From Candidatus Thorarchaeota archaeon (GTDB lineage Archaea > Asgardarchaeota > Thorarchaeia > Thorarchaeales > Thorarchaeaceae), in contig SHMX01000005.1 in the NCBI GenBank assembly GCA_008080745.1, forward strand, positions 95,515 through 159,514: a stretch of 64,000 bases of DNA, in the 5' to 3' direction. A program made the translations under genes and the position numbers. Positions 46,368 to 55,205 of the stretch are shown here, piece by piece. Each line of letters opens with the position of its first letter. The first letter of the stretch is position 1. A model generated the notes under the pieces. That model saw only the letters and a program-made list of their open reading frames with translations, was not told where the DNA came from and did no database searches.

Positions 46368-47200
46368 AACGAATTGTTTGCTTTACTCTAGATGTTGAGC
46401 CAGATTATGGGCAGGATCACATAGACAATATTGAATTAGTAGAAGAGTTGATTGAGGAATCTACTTTTTTAGACTTGATTTCTAGTCCGATAGAATTCAA
46501 ATTAACCGCTTTCGTAGTTGGATCAATACTGGAAAAAAATCCGGAAATTGTTGACCGTCTAATAGAGTTCGATGCTGAAGTCGAACTTCATTCATACAGT
46601 CATAAAATGTATAGAGAACGTCGTCCTGATATTGTCAGAGGCCTAGATATATACCGTGAAATAGTGGGACGTCTACCATATGGATATCGAGCACCACAGG
46701 GAGCGATTTCTTTAGAAGAGATAGAAGTTCTTGACAGTTATGGGGTTTTATTTGATTCTAGTGTATTTCCTTTTTTTAGATTGGGGCAGTACAGTTTTTT
46801 TCATGCACCTCAAACTCCCTATCTTATTAGAAATTCTTCTGTAGTTGAATTTCCCATTGCATCAATTCCGCATCTTCGGTTGCCCATATCTCTAAGCTAT
46901 ATGATGCTGTTTGGAAGAAGTATCTATGAACGATTATTCAGGACTTTCGGATTACCCGAAATACTTGTTTTTGACTTTCATTTACACGATTTAACTCCCT
47001 CAAAAGCGTATAATGATCTATCAAAATTTTGGCAGATTATATATGGCAGGATTTACAAACAGAATCCGATAGAACAATTTCAAAATTTTGTATCTTACCT
47101 AAGAAATCTAAACTATACTTTTATGAATATGAGAGAGTTATATAATTATATTCGCAAAAACAAATTTAATGAATTTTTGAAAACATCTGCTTTTGGATGA
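46364..47200 (+). CDS. NodB-fold polysaccharide deacetylase-like protein
   Basis: The 278-residue protein has the NodB homology motifs: FTLDVEPD (D10 and nearby acidic residues) for motif 1, the metal-binding LHSYSH (H76, H80) for motif 2, and YGYRAPQGAIS for motif 3, plus FDFHLHDLTP late. It would remove N- or O-acetyl groups from a sugar. No signal peptide is visible, so it probably acts in the cytoplasm on a nucleotide- or lipid-linked sugar. The start TTG 46364 overlaps the formyltransferase stop by four bases. Deacetylation followed by formylation of one amino sugar is a reasonable guess. Confidence 0.82.
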   Translation: MKRIVCFTLDVEPDYGQDHIDNIELVEELIEESTFLDLISSPIEFKLTAFVVGSILEKNPEIVDRLIEFDAEVELHSYSHKMYRERRPDIVRGLDIYREIVGRLPYGYRAPQGAISLEEIEVLDSYGVLFDSSVFPFFRLGQYSFFHAPQTPYLIRNSSVVEFPIASIPHLRLPISLSYMMLFGRSIYERLFRTFGLPEILVFDFHLHDLTPSKAYNDLSKFWQIIYGRIYKQNPIEQFQNFVSYLRNLNYTFMNMRELYNYIRKNKFNEFLKTSAFG

Positions 47201-47243
47201 CCTTGTAAATTTAGACTGTAAGCTTCAAATATACAATTAGATA

Positions 47244-47257
47244 AATCTTATAACTTA
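47244..47257 (+). promoter_or_regulatory. Possible TATA box of the SDR pair
   Basis: AATCTTATAACTTA lies about 60 bases before ATG 47311 in a 110-base gap. Transcription would then start near 47276, leaving a leader of about 35 bases that contains the GGTGAC ribosome site. Confidence 0.33.
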
Positions 47258-47310
47258 GCTTCGCTTCATCCACAATCAGCGGTTAAAGTGGAAGTTTGGT
47301 GACTTACAAA

Positions 47311-48231
47311 ATGGATAAGGTTCTCATAACTGGCGGAGTAGGATTTATTGGCACAAATCTTCGACAAGAACTTGATAAACGCGGATACAACACTTGGATA
47401 TGTGATATTTCCCATTCCAACGAATCCAAATTCATAAGATGTGATGTCGGTTCATATCGTCAACTAGAAAAAACCATTCAAAAAGTACAACCTGATTATG
47501 TGTATCATGCAGCTGCTGAGTATGGCCGTTGGAATGGCGAGGCTCATTATGAAAACCTTTGGTTAACAAATGCTGTTGGCACAAAAAACATTCTGAAGAT
47601 GCAAAAGGAATTTGGTTTCAAAATGATATTCTTTGGTAGTGCAGAAGTTTATGGTGATTATGACGGACTAATGAAGGAGGATGTCATGGAAACTGTACCA
47701 CTAAAGCAAATGAATGATTATGCTATCTCCAAATGGGTAAACGAGATGCAGATTCTAAATTCTGCAGATATGGATCATACCGAATCAGTTCGAGTTCGAC
47801 TATTCAATGTATATGGACCTCATGAGCATTACAATCCCTTTAGAGGCGTAGTTCCTGTTTTCATTTATCGTCTTCTTCATGGTTTGCCAATTACGGTTTA
47901 CAAGGGACACAAACGTACTTTTGAATATGTGAAGGATATTGTTAGAACGTTCGCTAATATAATTGACAATTTTGTTCCTGGTGAAGTTTATAATTTAGGC
48001 AGTGAAACCCAATACCCTATTGAAAATTTAGCAGAGATTACTCTCAAATATACTGGTGCTGATAAATCATTGGTCACTTACAAAGGTGAAGAGGCATTTA
48101 CTACCCGATTCAAGAAAGCTGATTCTTCAAAAGCGCAAGCACAACTCGATCATGATATTACTATTTCTCTTGATGAAGGTATAAAACGAACAGTGGAATG
48201 GTTTAAAAAAGAATACCATGTAGGCGGGTAA
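47311..48231 (+). CDS. Extended-SDR nucleotide-sugar epimerase/dehydratase
   Basis: This 306-residue protein has VLITGGVGFIGTNL (NAD loop), YVYHAAAEYGRWNGEAHYEN, FFGSAEVYGDYDG and a catalytic Tyr-x3-Lys in MNDYAISKW. RLFNVYGPHEHYNPFRG follows. GGTGAC seven bases before ATG 47311 sets the start over an in-frame TTG at 47296. The gene after it, three bases away, is another SDR, so the two probably act in one pathway, for example dehydration/epimerisation of a nucleotide sugar. The specific reaction is not recognisable. Confidence 0.84.
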   Translation: MDKVLITGGVGFIGTNLRQELDKRGYNTWICDISHSNESKFIRCDVGSYRQLEKTIQKVQPDYVYHAAAEYGRWNGEAHYENLWLTNAVGTKNILKMQKEFGFKMIFFGSAEVYGDYDGLMKEDVMETVPLKQMNDYAISKWVNEMQILNSADMDHTESVRVRLFNVYGPHEHYNPFRGVVPVFIYRLLHGLPITVYKGHKRTFEYVKDIVRTFANIIDNFVPGEVYNLGSETQYPIENLAEITLKYTGADKSLVTYKGEEAFTTRFKKADSSKAQAQLDHDITISLDEGIKRTVEWFKKEYHVGG

Positions 48232-48234
48232 AAA

Positions 48235-49254
48235 ATGGATTATTCAAAAATTCTGGATAAGTATGAAAACTCTGTAGTTTTGATTACTGGTGGTGCTGGA
48301 TGTATAGGCAGCAATCTTGTACGGATATTATTATCAGGTAGTCCACGAAAGGTGATTGTTCTTGATGATTTCTCCTCCTCTTATCTATGGAATCTGCCAA
48401 AAGATAATCGACTTGATGTTGTGGAGGGAAGCATTCTCGAAGAACAGAAATTGAAACAGGTATTTTACGAACGCCCTGATTTTGTTTTTCATCTAGCAGC
48501 CCATTTTGCAAATCAAAATAGTATCGACCATCCTGAAACCGATTTAATGGTAAATGGTCTTGGTCATCTTCGTATCATGGAATATGCCAGACTCACTGAA
48601 CCCCAGAGAGTATTCTTTGCCGGTTCTGGTTGTTCTGTTTATGGAAGTCATGCTCCAATTCCCTTCAAGGAAACTATGGTATCCCTTACTCTTGATACAC
48701 CCTATCAAATTCACAAATTACTCGGAGAACTATATTGTAATCACTATCATGAAACTTATGATCTAAAGACTACAAATGGCAGATTTTTCAATGTCTTTGG
48801 ACCTGGTGAAGTCCCAGGTCCCTATCGAAATGTCATTCCAATCTTTACCTGGCGGGCAATGCATGAAAAACCTCTACTTATTACCGGAACTGGTGATGAA
48901 ACTCGTGACTTCGCTTATGTAGGTGATGTTGTAAATGGAATCCTTCGAATGGGTGTTTTTGAAAAGGCAGTGGGTGAAGCAATAAATCTCGCGTCAGGAA
49001 AAGAAACCAGCATCAAAGAGCTGGCTACACTCATCAATGAGATTACAGGTAACCCTGCTGGAATTGAATATCGTCCAAAGAGATCCTGGGATAAATCCAA
49101 TAGACGTCTTGCCTCTATTGCAAAGGCAAAGGAATTGATTGGATATGAACCTCAGATGGAATTCAAACAGGGTCTCAAAAATGTTCACGGGTGGTTGAAA
49201 TCTTACAAATCTAATATTGTTGAGAGTATTGGGCCCTCTGCAGGTTTGTGGTAA
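48235..49254 (+). CDS. Extended-SDR nucleotide-sugar epimerase/dehydratase
   Basis: The 339-residue protein has VVLITGGAGCIGSNLVRILL, FHLAAHFANQNSIDHPE, GSGCSVYGSHAP and a catalytic Tyr-x3-Lys in TPYQIHKLLGE. RFFNVFGPGEVPGPYRN and TGTGDETRDFAYVGDVV are in the substrate domain. Its start, ATG 48235, is three bases after the previous stop, and its GGCGGGTAA ribosome site lies inside that gene. A strong hairpin follows the stop. It forms a pair with the gene at 47311; the sugar is unknown. Confidence 0.85.
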   Translation: MDYSKILDKYENSVVLITGGAGCIGSNLVRILLSGSPRKVIVLDDFSSSYLWNLPKDNRLDVVEGSILEEQKLKQVFYERPDFVFHLAAHFANQNSIDHPETDLMVNGLGHLRIMEYARLTEPQRVFFAGSGCSVYGSHAPIPFKETMVSLTLDTPYQIHKLLGELYCNHYHETYDLKTTNGRFFNVFGPGEVPGPYRNVIPIFTWRAMHEKPLLITGTGDETRDFAYVGDVVNGILRMGVFEKAVGEAINLASGKETSIKELATLINEITGNPAGIEYRPKRSWDKSNRRLASIAKAKELIGYEPQMEFKQGLKNVHGWLKSYKSNIVESIGPSAGLW

Positions 49255-49265
49255 CTGTTTTCAAT

Positions 49266-49297
49266 ATCAGAAACTGGCTTTATGCTCAGTTTCTGAT
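49266..49297 (+). terminator. Hairpin terminator between convergent genes
   Basis: ATCAGAAACTG (49266-49276) and CAGTTTCTGAT (49287-49297) are perfect 11-base complements around a 10-base loop. A T-rich run follows at about 49302-49309. It starts 12 bases after the SDR stop and can serve the convergent pyruvate kinase transcript too. Confidence 0.6.
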
Positions 49298-49441
49298 GTC
49301 ACTTCTTTTTCATATTTTGAGATTTTCCAAAATTTGCATAATCTAGTTGTTTTCTGTTACTCTTCAAAATTTTATTGAGCCTTGATATCTTGCTCAACCA
49401 GTAATGAGTACAATCATGTTTTGTATTTTCATCCACTATAT

Positions 49442-50866
49442 CTACGATACCAAATCTTTCACATGAAATATTCCCACCACATTAGTTCTCCCTGGAATAT
49501 GTTTCACGCCTGAGGTGAAAACGATATCCTTTCCGATATCCAACAATCCTTGGTGAAAAACTGTTCTCACAGCTTCCTTTACTAAATCATCCACACTATC
49601 CAAGTCCTGCTCATATTTTACCGAGTGTACTCCCCATAGCAATCTTAGCCGTCTCATTACCGTAGCATCTCTTGCAACAGCATAAATATTCGTTGGTGGC
49701 CTGAATTTTGATATCCATCTTGCTGTAAAGCCACTTCGGGTTGCTGTAACAATTCCATCTATTTTATCGGGAAGAAGTGATACTGTGTTGTATACAAGAT
49801 TACCAATGACCTCTACAATCATTTTCTTGGGTGAAGTGATATCCATCGGATCAACGGGAGTTATTCGTTTCTCAGCACGGCGTATGATTCGATTCATAAG
49901 TGAAACAGCAGCAGGTGGATTGTGCCCCATTGCGGTTTCTCCACTTAGCATGACTGCGTCAGCTCGGTCAAATATAGCATGAGCTACATCACTGACCTCT
50001 GCACGAGTAGGCATACTCTCATGAGTCATGGATTCTAGCATGTGAGTTGCTACAATTGACGGTCTTGCCCACATGTTAGCCTTTCTAATGAGGTCTCTCT
50101 GGAGCACAGGAACCTCTTCTATGGGTGCTTCTATTCCAAGATCACCTCGAGCTATCATGACACCATGTGACTCGCGCAGAATCTCATCATAATTATCTAT
50201 GGCAAGTTTATGTTCTATCTTGCTTATCAGGTCAACATTTTTAGGTCCATTCTCTCGAACGATATCATCTACCCTTTTCACGTCGTCTGCATCGAGAACA
50301 AAGGAGAGAGCAATCAGGTCAGGTTCAATTTCCGCTGCTAGATCCAAGTCATCTAAATCCTTCTCGGTGGGAAGGTGACAGGATAGACGGATTCCAGGCA
50401 CATTAACACCTTTTCTGCTGGATATCGGACCGCCTTGTACAATTTCTGTGACAACCTCTGAGCCCTCAGTCGACTTGACCATGAGTCGCACGATTCCGTC
50501 ATTAATAGCGATAAAGTCTCCGGGGTTAACATCATCTGGAAGTTCTTTATGTGAGACCGATACTCGATGTTCATCACCAACAAAATCTTCAACTGAGATT
50601 CTGAATTCATTACCTGTTTCAAGCTCAACTGGTTCTTGCATCTCACCTATACGAATCTTTGGACCCTGAAGATCTATAAGCACTGCAATAGTATCATCCA
50701 CTGACCGAATTGTTTCCAGAGTCTTTTTTGCGGTGGGGTGGTCCTCGTGTGACATATTGATTCTAGCAACGTCCATACCTGCCTCAATCATTTTTACTAG
50801 TACACCCTCAGAACGAGAAGCGGGGCCAATGGTACATACTATCTTGGAGCGGGTCATTTCATTCAT
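49442..50866 (-). CDS. pyk: Pyruvate kinase
   Basis: The enzyme transfers phosphate from PEP to ADP, giving pyruvate and ATP, the last step of glycolysis. The 474-residue protein has SKIVCTIGPASRS at the start, ARINMSHEDH, the family signature VDLISKIEHKLAIDNYDEI with the catalytic Lys, and MIARGDLGIEAP, then MLESMT and GETAMGHNPPAAV. The C-terminal domain ends with GIFHVKDL. Possible starts are TTG 50878, ATG 50866 and ATG 50857; I use 50866, but the ribosome site is weak for all. It is divergent from enolase and ApgM, which carry out the two preceding steps. Confidence 0.95.
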   Translation of the reverse strand: MNEMTRSKIVCTIGPASRSEGVLVKMIEAGMDVARINMSHEDHPTAKKTLETIRSVDDTIAVLIDLQGPKIRIGEMQEPVELETGNEFRISVEDFVGDEHRVSVSHKELPDDVNPGDFIAINDGIVRLMVKSTEGSEVVTEIVQGGPISSRKGVNVPGIRLSCHLPTEKDLDDLDLAAEIEPDLIALSFVLDADDVKRVDDIVRENGPKNVDLISKIEHKLAIDNYDEILRESHGVMIARGDLGIEAPIEEVPVLQRDLIRKANMWARPSIVATHMLESMTHESMPTRAEVSDVAHAIFDRADAVMLSGETAMGHNPPAAVSLMNRIIRRAEKRITPVDPMDITSPKKMIVEVIGNLVYNTVSLLPDKIDGIVTATRSGFTARWISKFRPPTNIYAVARDATVMRRLRLLWGVHSVKYEQDLDSVDDLVKEAVRTVFHQGLLDIGKDIVFTSGVKHIPGRTNVVGIFHVKDLVS

Positions 50867-51043
50867 TATCGATACCAACTCTTATTCTCTACTTTAGCAG
50901 ATATAGGTGATTGTCTATTGAAGCATATGCTCATAGACCTATTCATCATCTACCATTTCATCATTTGAATGTATCATTGGCATAGATTCAATTATGACTT
51001 GGTCTATAGTTTCTCTTGAGAAAGATTAAGGATTGTTTCTATA

Positions 51044-52342
51044 ATGGTCAAGATTAAGAATATTCATGCTATGGAGATATTAGACTCTCGTGGAAATCCA
51101 ACGTTGATGGCAAAAGTCACTCTAACAGATGGAAGCACGGGGGTGGCTCGTGTTCCAAGTGGCGCATCTACTGGAGCTAATGAAGCTCTGGAACTACGGG
51201 ATGGTGGTTCTCGCTATGGTGGAAAAGGAGTTCAGAAAGCGGTGGGTCATGTCAACAAGACTATCGCAGAAAATCTAACTGATTTTGATCCGTTATCTCA
51301 GAAGGCAATAGATGATGCCATGATTGCACTCGATGCTACAAAAGACAAGTCAAACTTTGGTGCTAATGCAATTCTTTCTGTTTCAATGGCGACAGCGGTA
51401 GCTGCAGCTACACATCTGGAATTGCCCTTGTTTGAGTATCTGCGAACCAAAGTCTTGGGAATGCCTCCAAAATATCTGCAACCAGTTCCGATGTCGAATG
51501 TCATCAATGGTGGTTCTCATGCAGGAAATGATTTAGCAATACAAGAGTTCATGATTCTCCCTGTTGGAACAGATAACATCCTTGATGCTGTTCGAATGAT
51601 TGCGGAGGTCTATCATAAACTTGGAAAGAACATGGTTGCAAAATATGGTCGTATGGCTAAACATATCGGTGATGAGGGTGGTTTCTGCGGCTTTGGATTG
51701 AGGTCGACTGCAGATGCGATTGAGGAAATTCTCAAGGCAGTAGTTGATGCAGGTTATTCTCCCAAAGATGATATTGTTCTGGGTATGGATGCAGCTGCGA
51801 CAGAGTTTCATGCTGGTGGTAAGTATACCATCGATGGCAAGACTCTTGATTCTGGTGAACTTCTTGAGTTTTATCTTGGACTCGAAAAGACCTATCCTCT
51901 CAAGACACTTGAAGATCCATTCGATGAGTCCGCCTTTGTTGATTTCACTGAACTTACCAAAAAGACCGAGATGCAGATTGTAGCAGATGATCTGACGGTA
52001 TCCAATCCTGATATTGTAAAGAAGGCAATAGAAGTGGGTGCAGGTAATTCTTTACTATTGAAAGTGAACCAGATTGGAAGTGTGACAGAAGCTATTGAGG
52101 CAGCTCGGCTTGCGAATGATGCCAAATGGTCGGTCGTAGTAAGCCATCGAAGTGGTGAAACCTGTGATACATTTATTGCAGACTTAGCAGTTGGATTGAG
52201 CACCGGACAGATTAAGACTGGAGCTCCAGCAAGAAGTGACCGAGTTGCAAAGTACAATCGTCTACTTGAGATAGACACAATCCTTGAAGGAGAATGTTCC
52301 TATCCCGGAAGGGATTTTGATACTGCATGGAGGAACTTCTAG
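51044..52342 (+). CDS. eno: Enolase
   Basis: The enzyme converts 2-phosphoglycerate to PEP. This 432-residue protein has the full set of family blocks: EILDSRGNPTL, VPSGASTGANEALELRD, MSNVINGGSHAGND, KHIGDEGGF, ALDATKDKSNFGANA, EDPFDE, the Lys in LLLKVNQIG, and SHRSGETCDTFIADLAVG. The length matches the usual 415-435. ATG 51044 opens the gene, and ApgM follows three bases after the stop, so the two are one operon. The coding region looks richer in GC than the glycan genes at 34-47 kb. Confidence 0.97.
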   Translation: MVKIKNIHAMEILDSRGNPTLMAKVTLTDGSTGVARVPSGASTGANEALELRDGGSRYGGKGVQKAVGHVNKTIAENLTDFDPLSQKAIDDAMIALDATKDKSNFGANAILSVSMATAVAAATHLELPLFEYLRTKVLGMPPKYLQPVPMSNVINGGSHAGNDLAIQEFMILPVGTDNILDAVRMIAEVYHKLGKNMVAKYGRMAKHIGDEGGFCGFGLRSTADAIEEILKAVVDAGYSPKDDIVLGMDAAATEFHAGGKYTIDGKTLDSGELLEFYLGLEKTYPLKTLEDPFDESAFVDFTELTKKTEMQIVADDLTVSNPDIVKKAIEVGAGNSLLLKVNQIGSVTEAIEAARLANDAKWSVVVSHRSGETCDTFIADLAVGLSTGQIKTGAPARSDRVAKYNRLLEIDTILEGECSYPGRDFDTAWRNF

Positions 52343-52345
52343 GCA

Positions 52346-53587
52346 ATGACGGAAAAGAGAGCTGCCATTCTTTTAGTGATGGACGGTGGAGGTGATCGTG
52401 GAGTCAAAGACTTGGACGGACAGACTCCGTTTCAAGCGGCTCATACCCCTAATCTCGATAGCTTAGCCAAGTCCGGACAAAATGGCCTTCTCGATGTCAT
52501 TGGCCCTGGAATCACTCCCGGAAGTGATACTGCACATCTGGCTTTGTTTGGATATGACCCTGCTAGCACCTATCCTGGTCGAGGGCCATTAGAGGCATTA
52601 GGAGCGGGTCTTGATTCTCGTCCTGGGGATGTTGCATTTCGCTCAAATTTTGCTACCGTTAATGATGACATGGTAGTTCTTGATAGGCGTGCTGGACGTG
52701 ACTTCACAGAAGAAGAGGGGAAGGCATTCAAGGAGGTTATCGACAAGCTGACTATCGAAGATGTAACTGTCCACTTCACCCATACTGTTGAGCATCGGGG
52801 TGCGCTTATTCTTCGAGGACCAAATCTTTCAGCAGATATCACTGACATAGACCCTCATGAAACTGGTGAAAAAATCCTTACCTGCGAAGCTGAGAATGAA
52901 GAAGCTGAAAAAACTGCGAGAATAATCAATAAGATGATTGAAGAGGTTCATAATCGAATGAAGGGTCTCAAAGTAAATCAAGAAAGGGAGGAGCGAGGAT
53001 TGCCTCCAGCCAATGTTCTTCTTCTTCGAGGCCCCGGCAAACATCAAAATGTTTCCACATTACAGAATCGTTTTGGAATCCGTTCTGCAGTTATTGCTGG
53101 TGGTGCATTGTATATTGGGACAGCTAAATATGTCGGAATGGAGCACCTGCCTGTTGATGGACAGACTGGAACCATTGAAACCAACTTCACCAACATTGCA
53201 AAAAAGACCATTGAGGCTGTAGAAACGGGGTTTGACTATCTATTCCTTCATATCAAAGCTACTGATAATGCAAGCCATGATATGAACTATGAAGAGAAGA
53301 TATTGGCAATTGAGAAAACAGATGAGATGATCGGGCGAATTCTAGAAAGAGTATCAGATAAGATTGTTATCGGTATAACCGGAGACCATACTACTCCCGT
53401 TACAGTGGGCGATCATACATGTGACCCAGTTCCCTTGACCATCTGGGCTGATTTCATTCGTTCTGATGATGTAGAACACTTTTCTGAGTTCCATGCAGCT
53501 AATGGTTCACTACATGGGATTAGGGGAAAAGATGTGATGAACTTACTTTTAGGCTATGCAGGACATATTGAGAAATATGGAGCATAA
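52346..53587 (+). CDS. apgM: 2,3-bisphosphoglycerate-independent phosphoglycerate mutase, archaeal type
   Basis: This 413-residue alkaline-phosphatase-fold enzyme interconverts 3- and 2-phosphoglycerate. It has LVMDGGGDRG (metal site), TPNLDSLAKSGQNGLLD and the catalytic Ser in GITPGSDTAHLALFGYDP, then YPGRGPLEALGAG. KATDNASHDMNYEEKI and TGDHTTPVTVGDHTCDPVP carry the other metal ligands. About 410 residues is usual for the archaeal ApgM form and much shorter than the bacterial GpmI. It is coupled to enolase (3-base gap). A hairpin follows the stop. Confidence 0.95.
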   Translation: MTEKRAAILLVMDGGGDRGVKDLDGQTPFQAAHTPNLDSLAKSGQNGLLDVIGPGITPGSDTAHLALFGYDPASTYPGRGPLEALGAGLDSRPGDVAFRSNFATVNDDMVVLDRRAGRDFTEEEGKAFKEVIDKLTIEDVTVHFTHTVEHRGALILRGPNLSADITDIDPHETGEKILTCEAENEEAEKTARIINKMIEEVHNRMKGLKVNQEREERGLPPANVLLLRGPGKHQNVSTLQNRFGIRSAVIAGGALYIGTAKYVGMEHLPVDGQTGTIETNFTNIAKKTIEAVETGFDYLFLHIKATDNASHDMNYEEKILAIEKTDEMIGRILERVSDKIVIGITGDHTTPVTVGDHTCDPVPLTIWADFIRSDDVEHFSEFHAANGSLHGIRGKDVMNLLLGYAGHIEKYGA

Positions 53588-53596
53588 ATTGAAAAA

Positions 53597-53613
53597 GAGA
53601 GGGAAATCCTCTC
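53597..53613. terminator. Short hairpin between convergent apgM and dehydrogenase genes
   Basis: GAGAGG (53597-53602) and CCTCTC (53608-53613) pair around GAAAT. An A-run precedes and a T/C-rich stretch follows, so it may end both transcripts in the 28-base gap. Confidence 0.45.
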
Positions 53614-53615
53614 CT

Positions 53616-54959
53616 CTATCTCTTTATGCCAGACTTGCCGACTGCTCTGTACTCAAAACCTGCTTTTTCCACACTTTTCTGGTCCCAGACGTTTCTTCCA
53701 TCCACAATTATTGGTGTCCGCATGATTGATTTCAATTTCTCTAAATCGGCATCAAAGTATTCTTTATGTTTGGTCACTAATACTAGACAATCCGCGTCTT
53801 TGGCGCAATCGTATAGATCTCGCTCGATCTCGTGTTGTGTGAACTCCCATTGATGCACATATGGATCATGCAATACCAGTGTTGCTCCTTTGGTCTGAAG
53901 AGATCCAATCAATGGAACTGCTGGTGTATTTCTGGTGTCATCAGCGTTCTCAAGGTATGCTACTCCAAGTACGACAATTTTCGCGTCGTGTACAGATACA
54001 CCTCTTGCGAGAAGTGCATTCTCAACAAGATTGGAGAGATGAACTGGCATGTGATTGTTGATACGCCGTGCGACAGATATGAACTCAGGCTCAATCTTCC
54101 ATGAACCATATTCATAGAGCCCAAATCTTAGAAGCCAAGGATCTTTTGGTAAACAGTGTCCGCCTACTCCAGCTCCTGGAATATGCATGTGCCTGTCGTG
54201 GCGTGCATTAATCAATTCAATTATCTCGTATATATTTACTCCAAGACTCTCACAGACCAGAGCCATCTCATTGGCAAATGCGATATTCACATCTCGGTAT
54301 GCATTCTCAATAGTCTTTGCTAGTTCTGCACTCAGAGTATCGGTTGTATATATCTTCTCTTTGATAATTTTCGAGTACATCTCAAGGGCTCGTTCGGTAC
54401 TCTTTGGTGTAATACCACCTACTACTCTGGGCATATTTACAATGAATTCGAGAAGTTTCCCTGGCATAACTCGTTCGTATGAGAATGCAAGATCAAAATC
54501 TTCTCCACCCTTTAGGCCCGATTCTTTCTCAAGGATTTTTTGGACTACATTTTGAGTTGTTCCTGGAGCAACTGTTGACTCAACTACAACCATAGCTCCC
54601 TTTTTCATTCTCTGTCCAATGTTTTTGCTTACCTCTCTTAAGGACACATACTGGGGCATATTTTGGGCATCGGTTGGTGTCTGCACATCGATAAGGATGA
54701 TGTCTGCATCTTTTAGGATATCGATGTCATCTGTTACTCTGAATGTACCCTTTTCAACTACTTTGGCAATCAATTCATCTAGGCCAGGCTCATCACCCTC
54801 AAAGGGGGATTTTCCACTATTGAGCACATCTATCTTCCAACCGGAACGCTTTGATCTACGTTGCAGACCTATTACATCATAACCATCCACATCAGCAAGC
54901 AAAGCCGCTGCTGGAATTCCTACATAACCCATACCAATTACAACAATCCTTGTAGTCAT
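53616..54959 (-). CDS. UDP-N-acetyl-D-mannosamine-type dehydrogenase (WecC-like)
   Basis: The 447-residue enzyme should oxidise C6 of a UDP-HexNAc to the uronic acid. GMGYVGIPAAALL (9-21) is the NAD loop, ESTVAPGTT is at about 127-135, and the catalytic cysteine is C269 in GAGVGGHCLPKDP. GVGGHCLPKDPWLL separates the WecC/UDP-ManNAc dehydrogenase branch from UDP-glucose dehydrogenases. The C-terminal domain has VLGVAYLENADDTRNTP. It is the second nucleotide-sugar dehydrogenase of the window. No WecB-like 2-epimerase was recognised, so the substrate might instead be UDP-GlcNAc or UDP-GalNAc. Confidence 0.88.
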   Translation of the reverse strand: MTTRIVVIGMGYVGIPAAALLADVDGYDVIGLQRRSKRSGWKIDVLNSGKSPFEGDEPGLDELIAKVVEKGTFRVTDDIDILKDADIILIDVQTPTDAQNMPQYVSLREVSKNIGQRMKKGAMVVVESTVAPGTTQNVVQKILEKESGLKGGEDFDLAFSYERVMPGKLLEFIVNMPRVVGGITPKSTERALEMYSKIIKEKIYTTDTLSAELAKTIENAYRDVNIAFANEMALVCESLGVNIYEIIELINARHDRHMHIPGAGVGGHCLPKDPWLLRFGLYEYGSWKIEPEFISVARRINNHMPVHLSNLVENALLARGVSVHDAKIVVLGVAYLENADDTRNTPAVPLIGSLQTKGATLVLHDPYVHQWEFTQHEIERDLYDCAKDADCLVLVTKHKEYFDADLEKLKSIMRTPIIVDGRNVWDQKSVEKAGFEYRAVGKSGIKR

Positions 54960-55205
54960 CTTAATCGTCCCGTGGATTACAATTATAGTTCAGCATTTTC
55001 GCTGAGAGTACATTGAAAAAGGTTACTGAAACTCTGCTTGACCATCTTCATAAAAGCATGGTTATTATTGATGACTAGTATCTTGGATTGGAGGTAGTAA
55101 GATTAAACTATTTTATTAATCACAGAATTGAATCAATATGATTGGATGAAATAACTTATTTATCCCTCATGATTCGGTTTCGATGCTTATATTTATGCCT
55201 CGAGG

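Noticed and set aside
49255-49441. A riboswitch or small RNA in the gap between the SDR and pyruvate kinase genes
   Set aside because: Only a simple hairpin followed by a T-rich run is seen, which is adequately explained as a terminator between convergent genes.
51892-52278. A 128-codon open frame antisense to enolase
   Set aside because: It is a shadow of the strongly conserved enolase frame, has no ribosome site and no recognisable domain.
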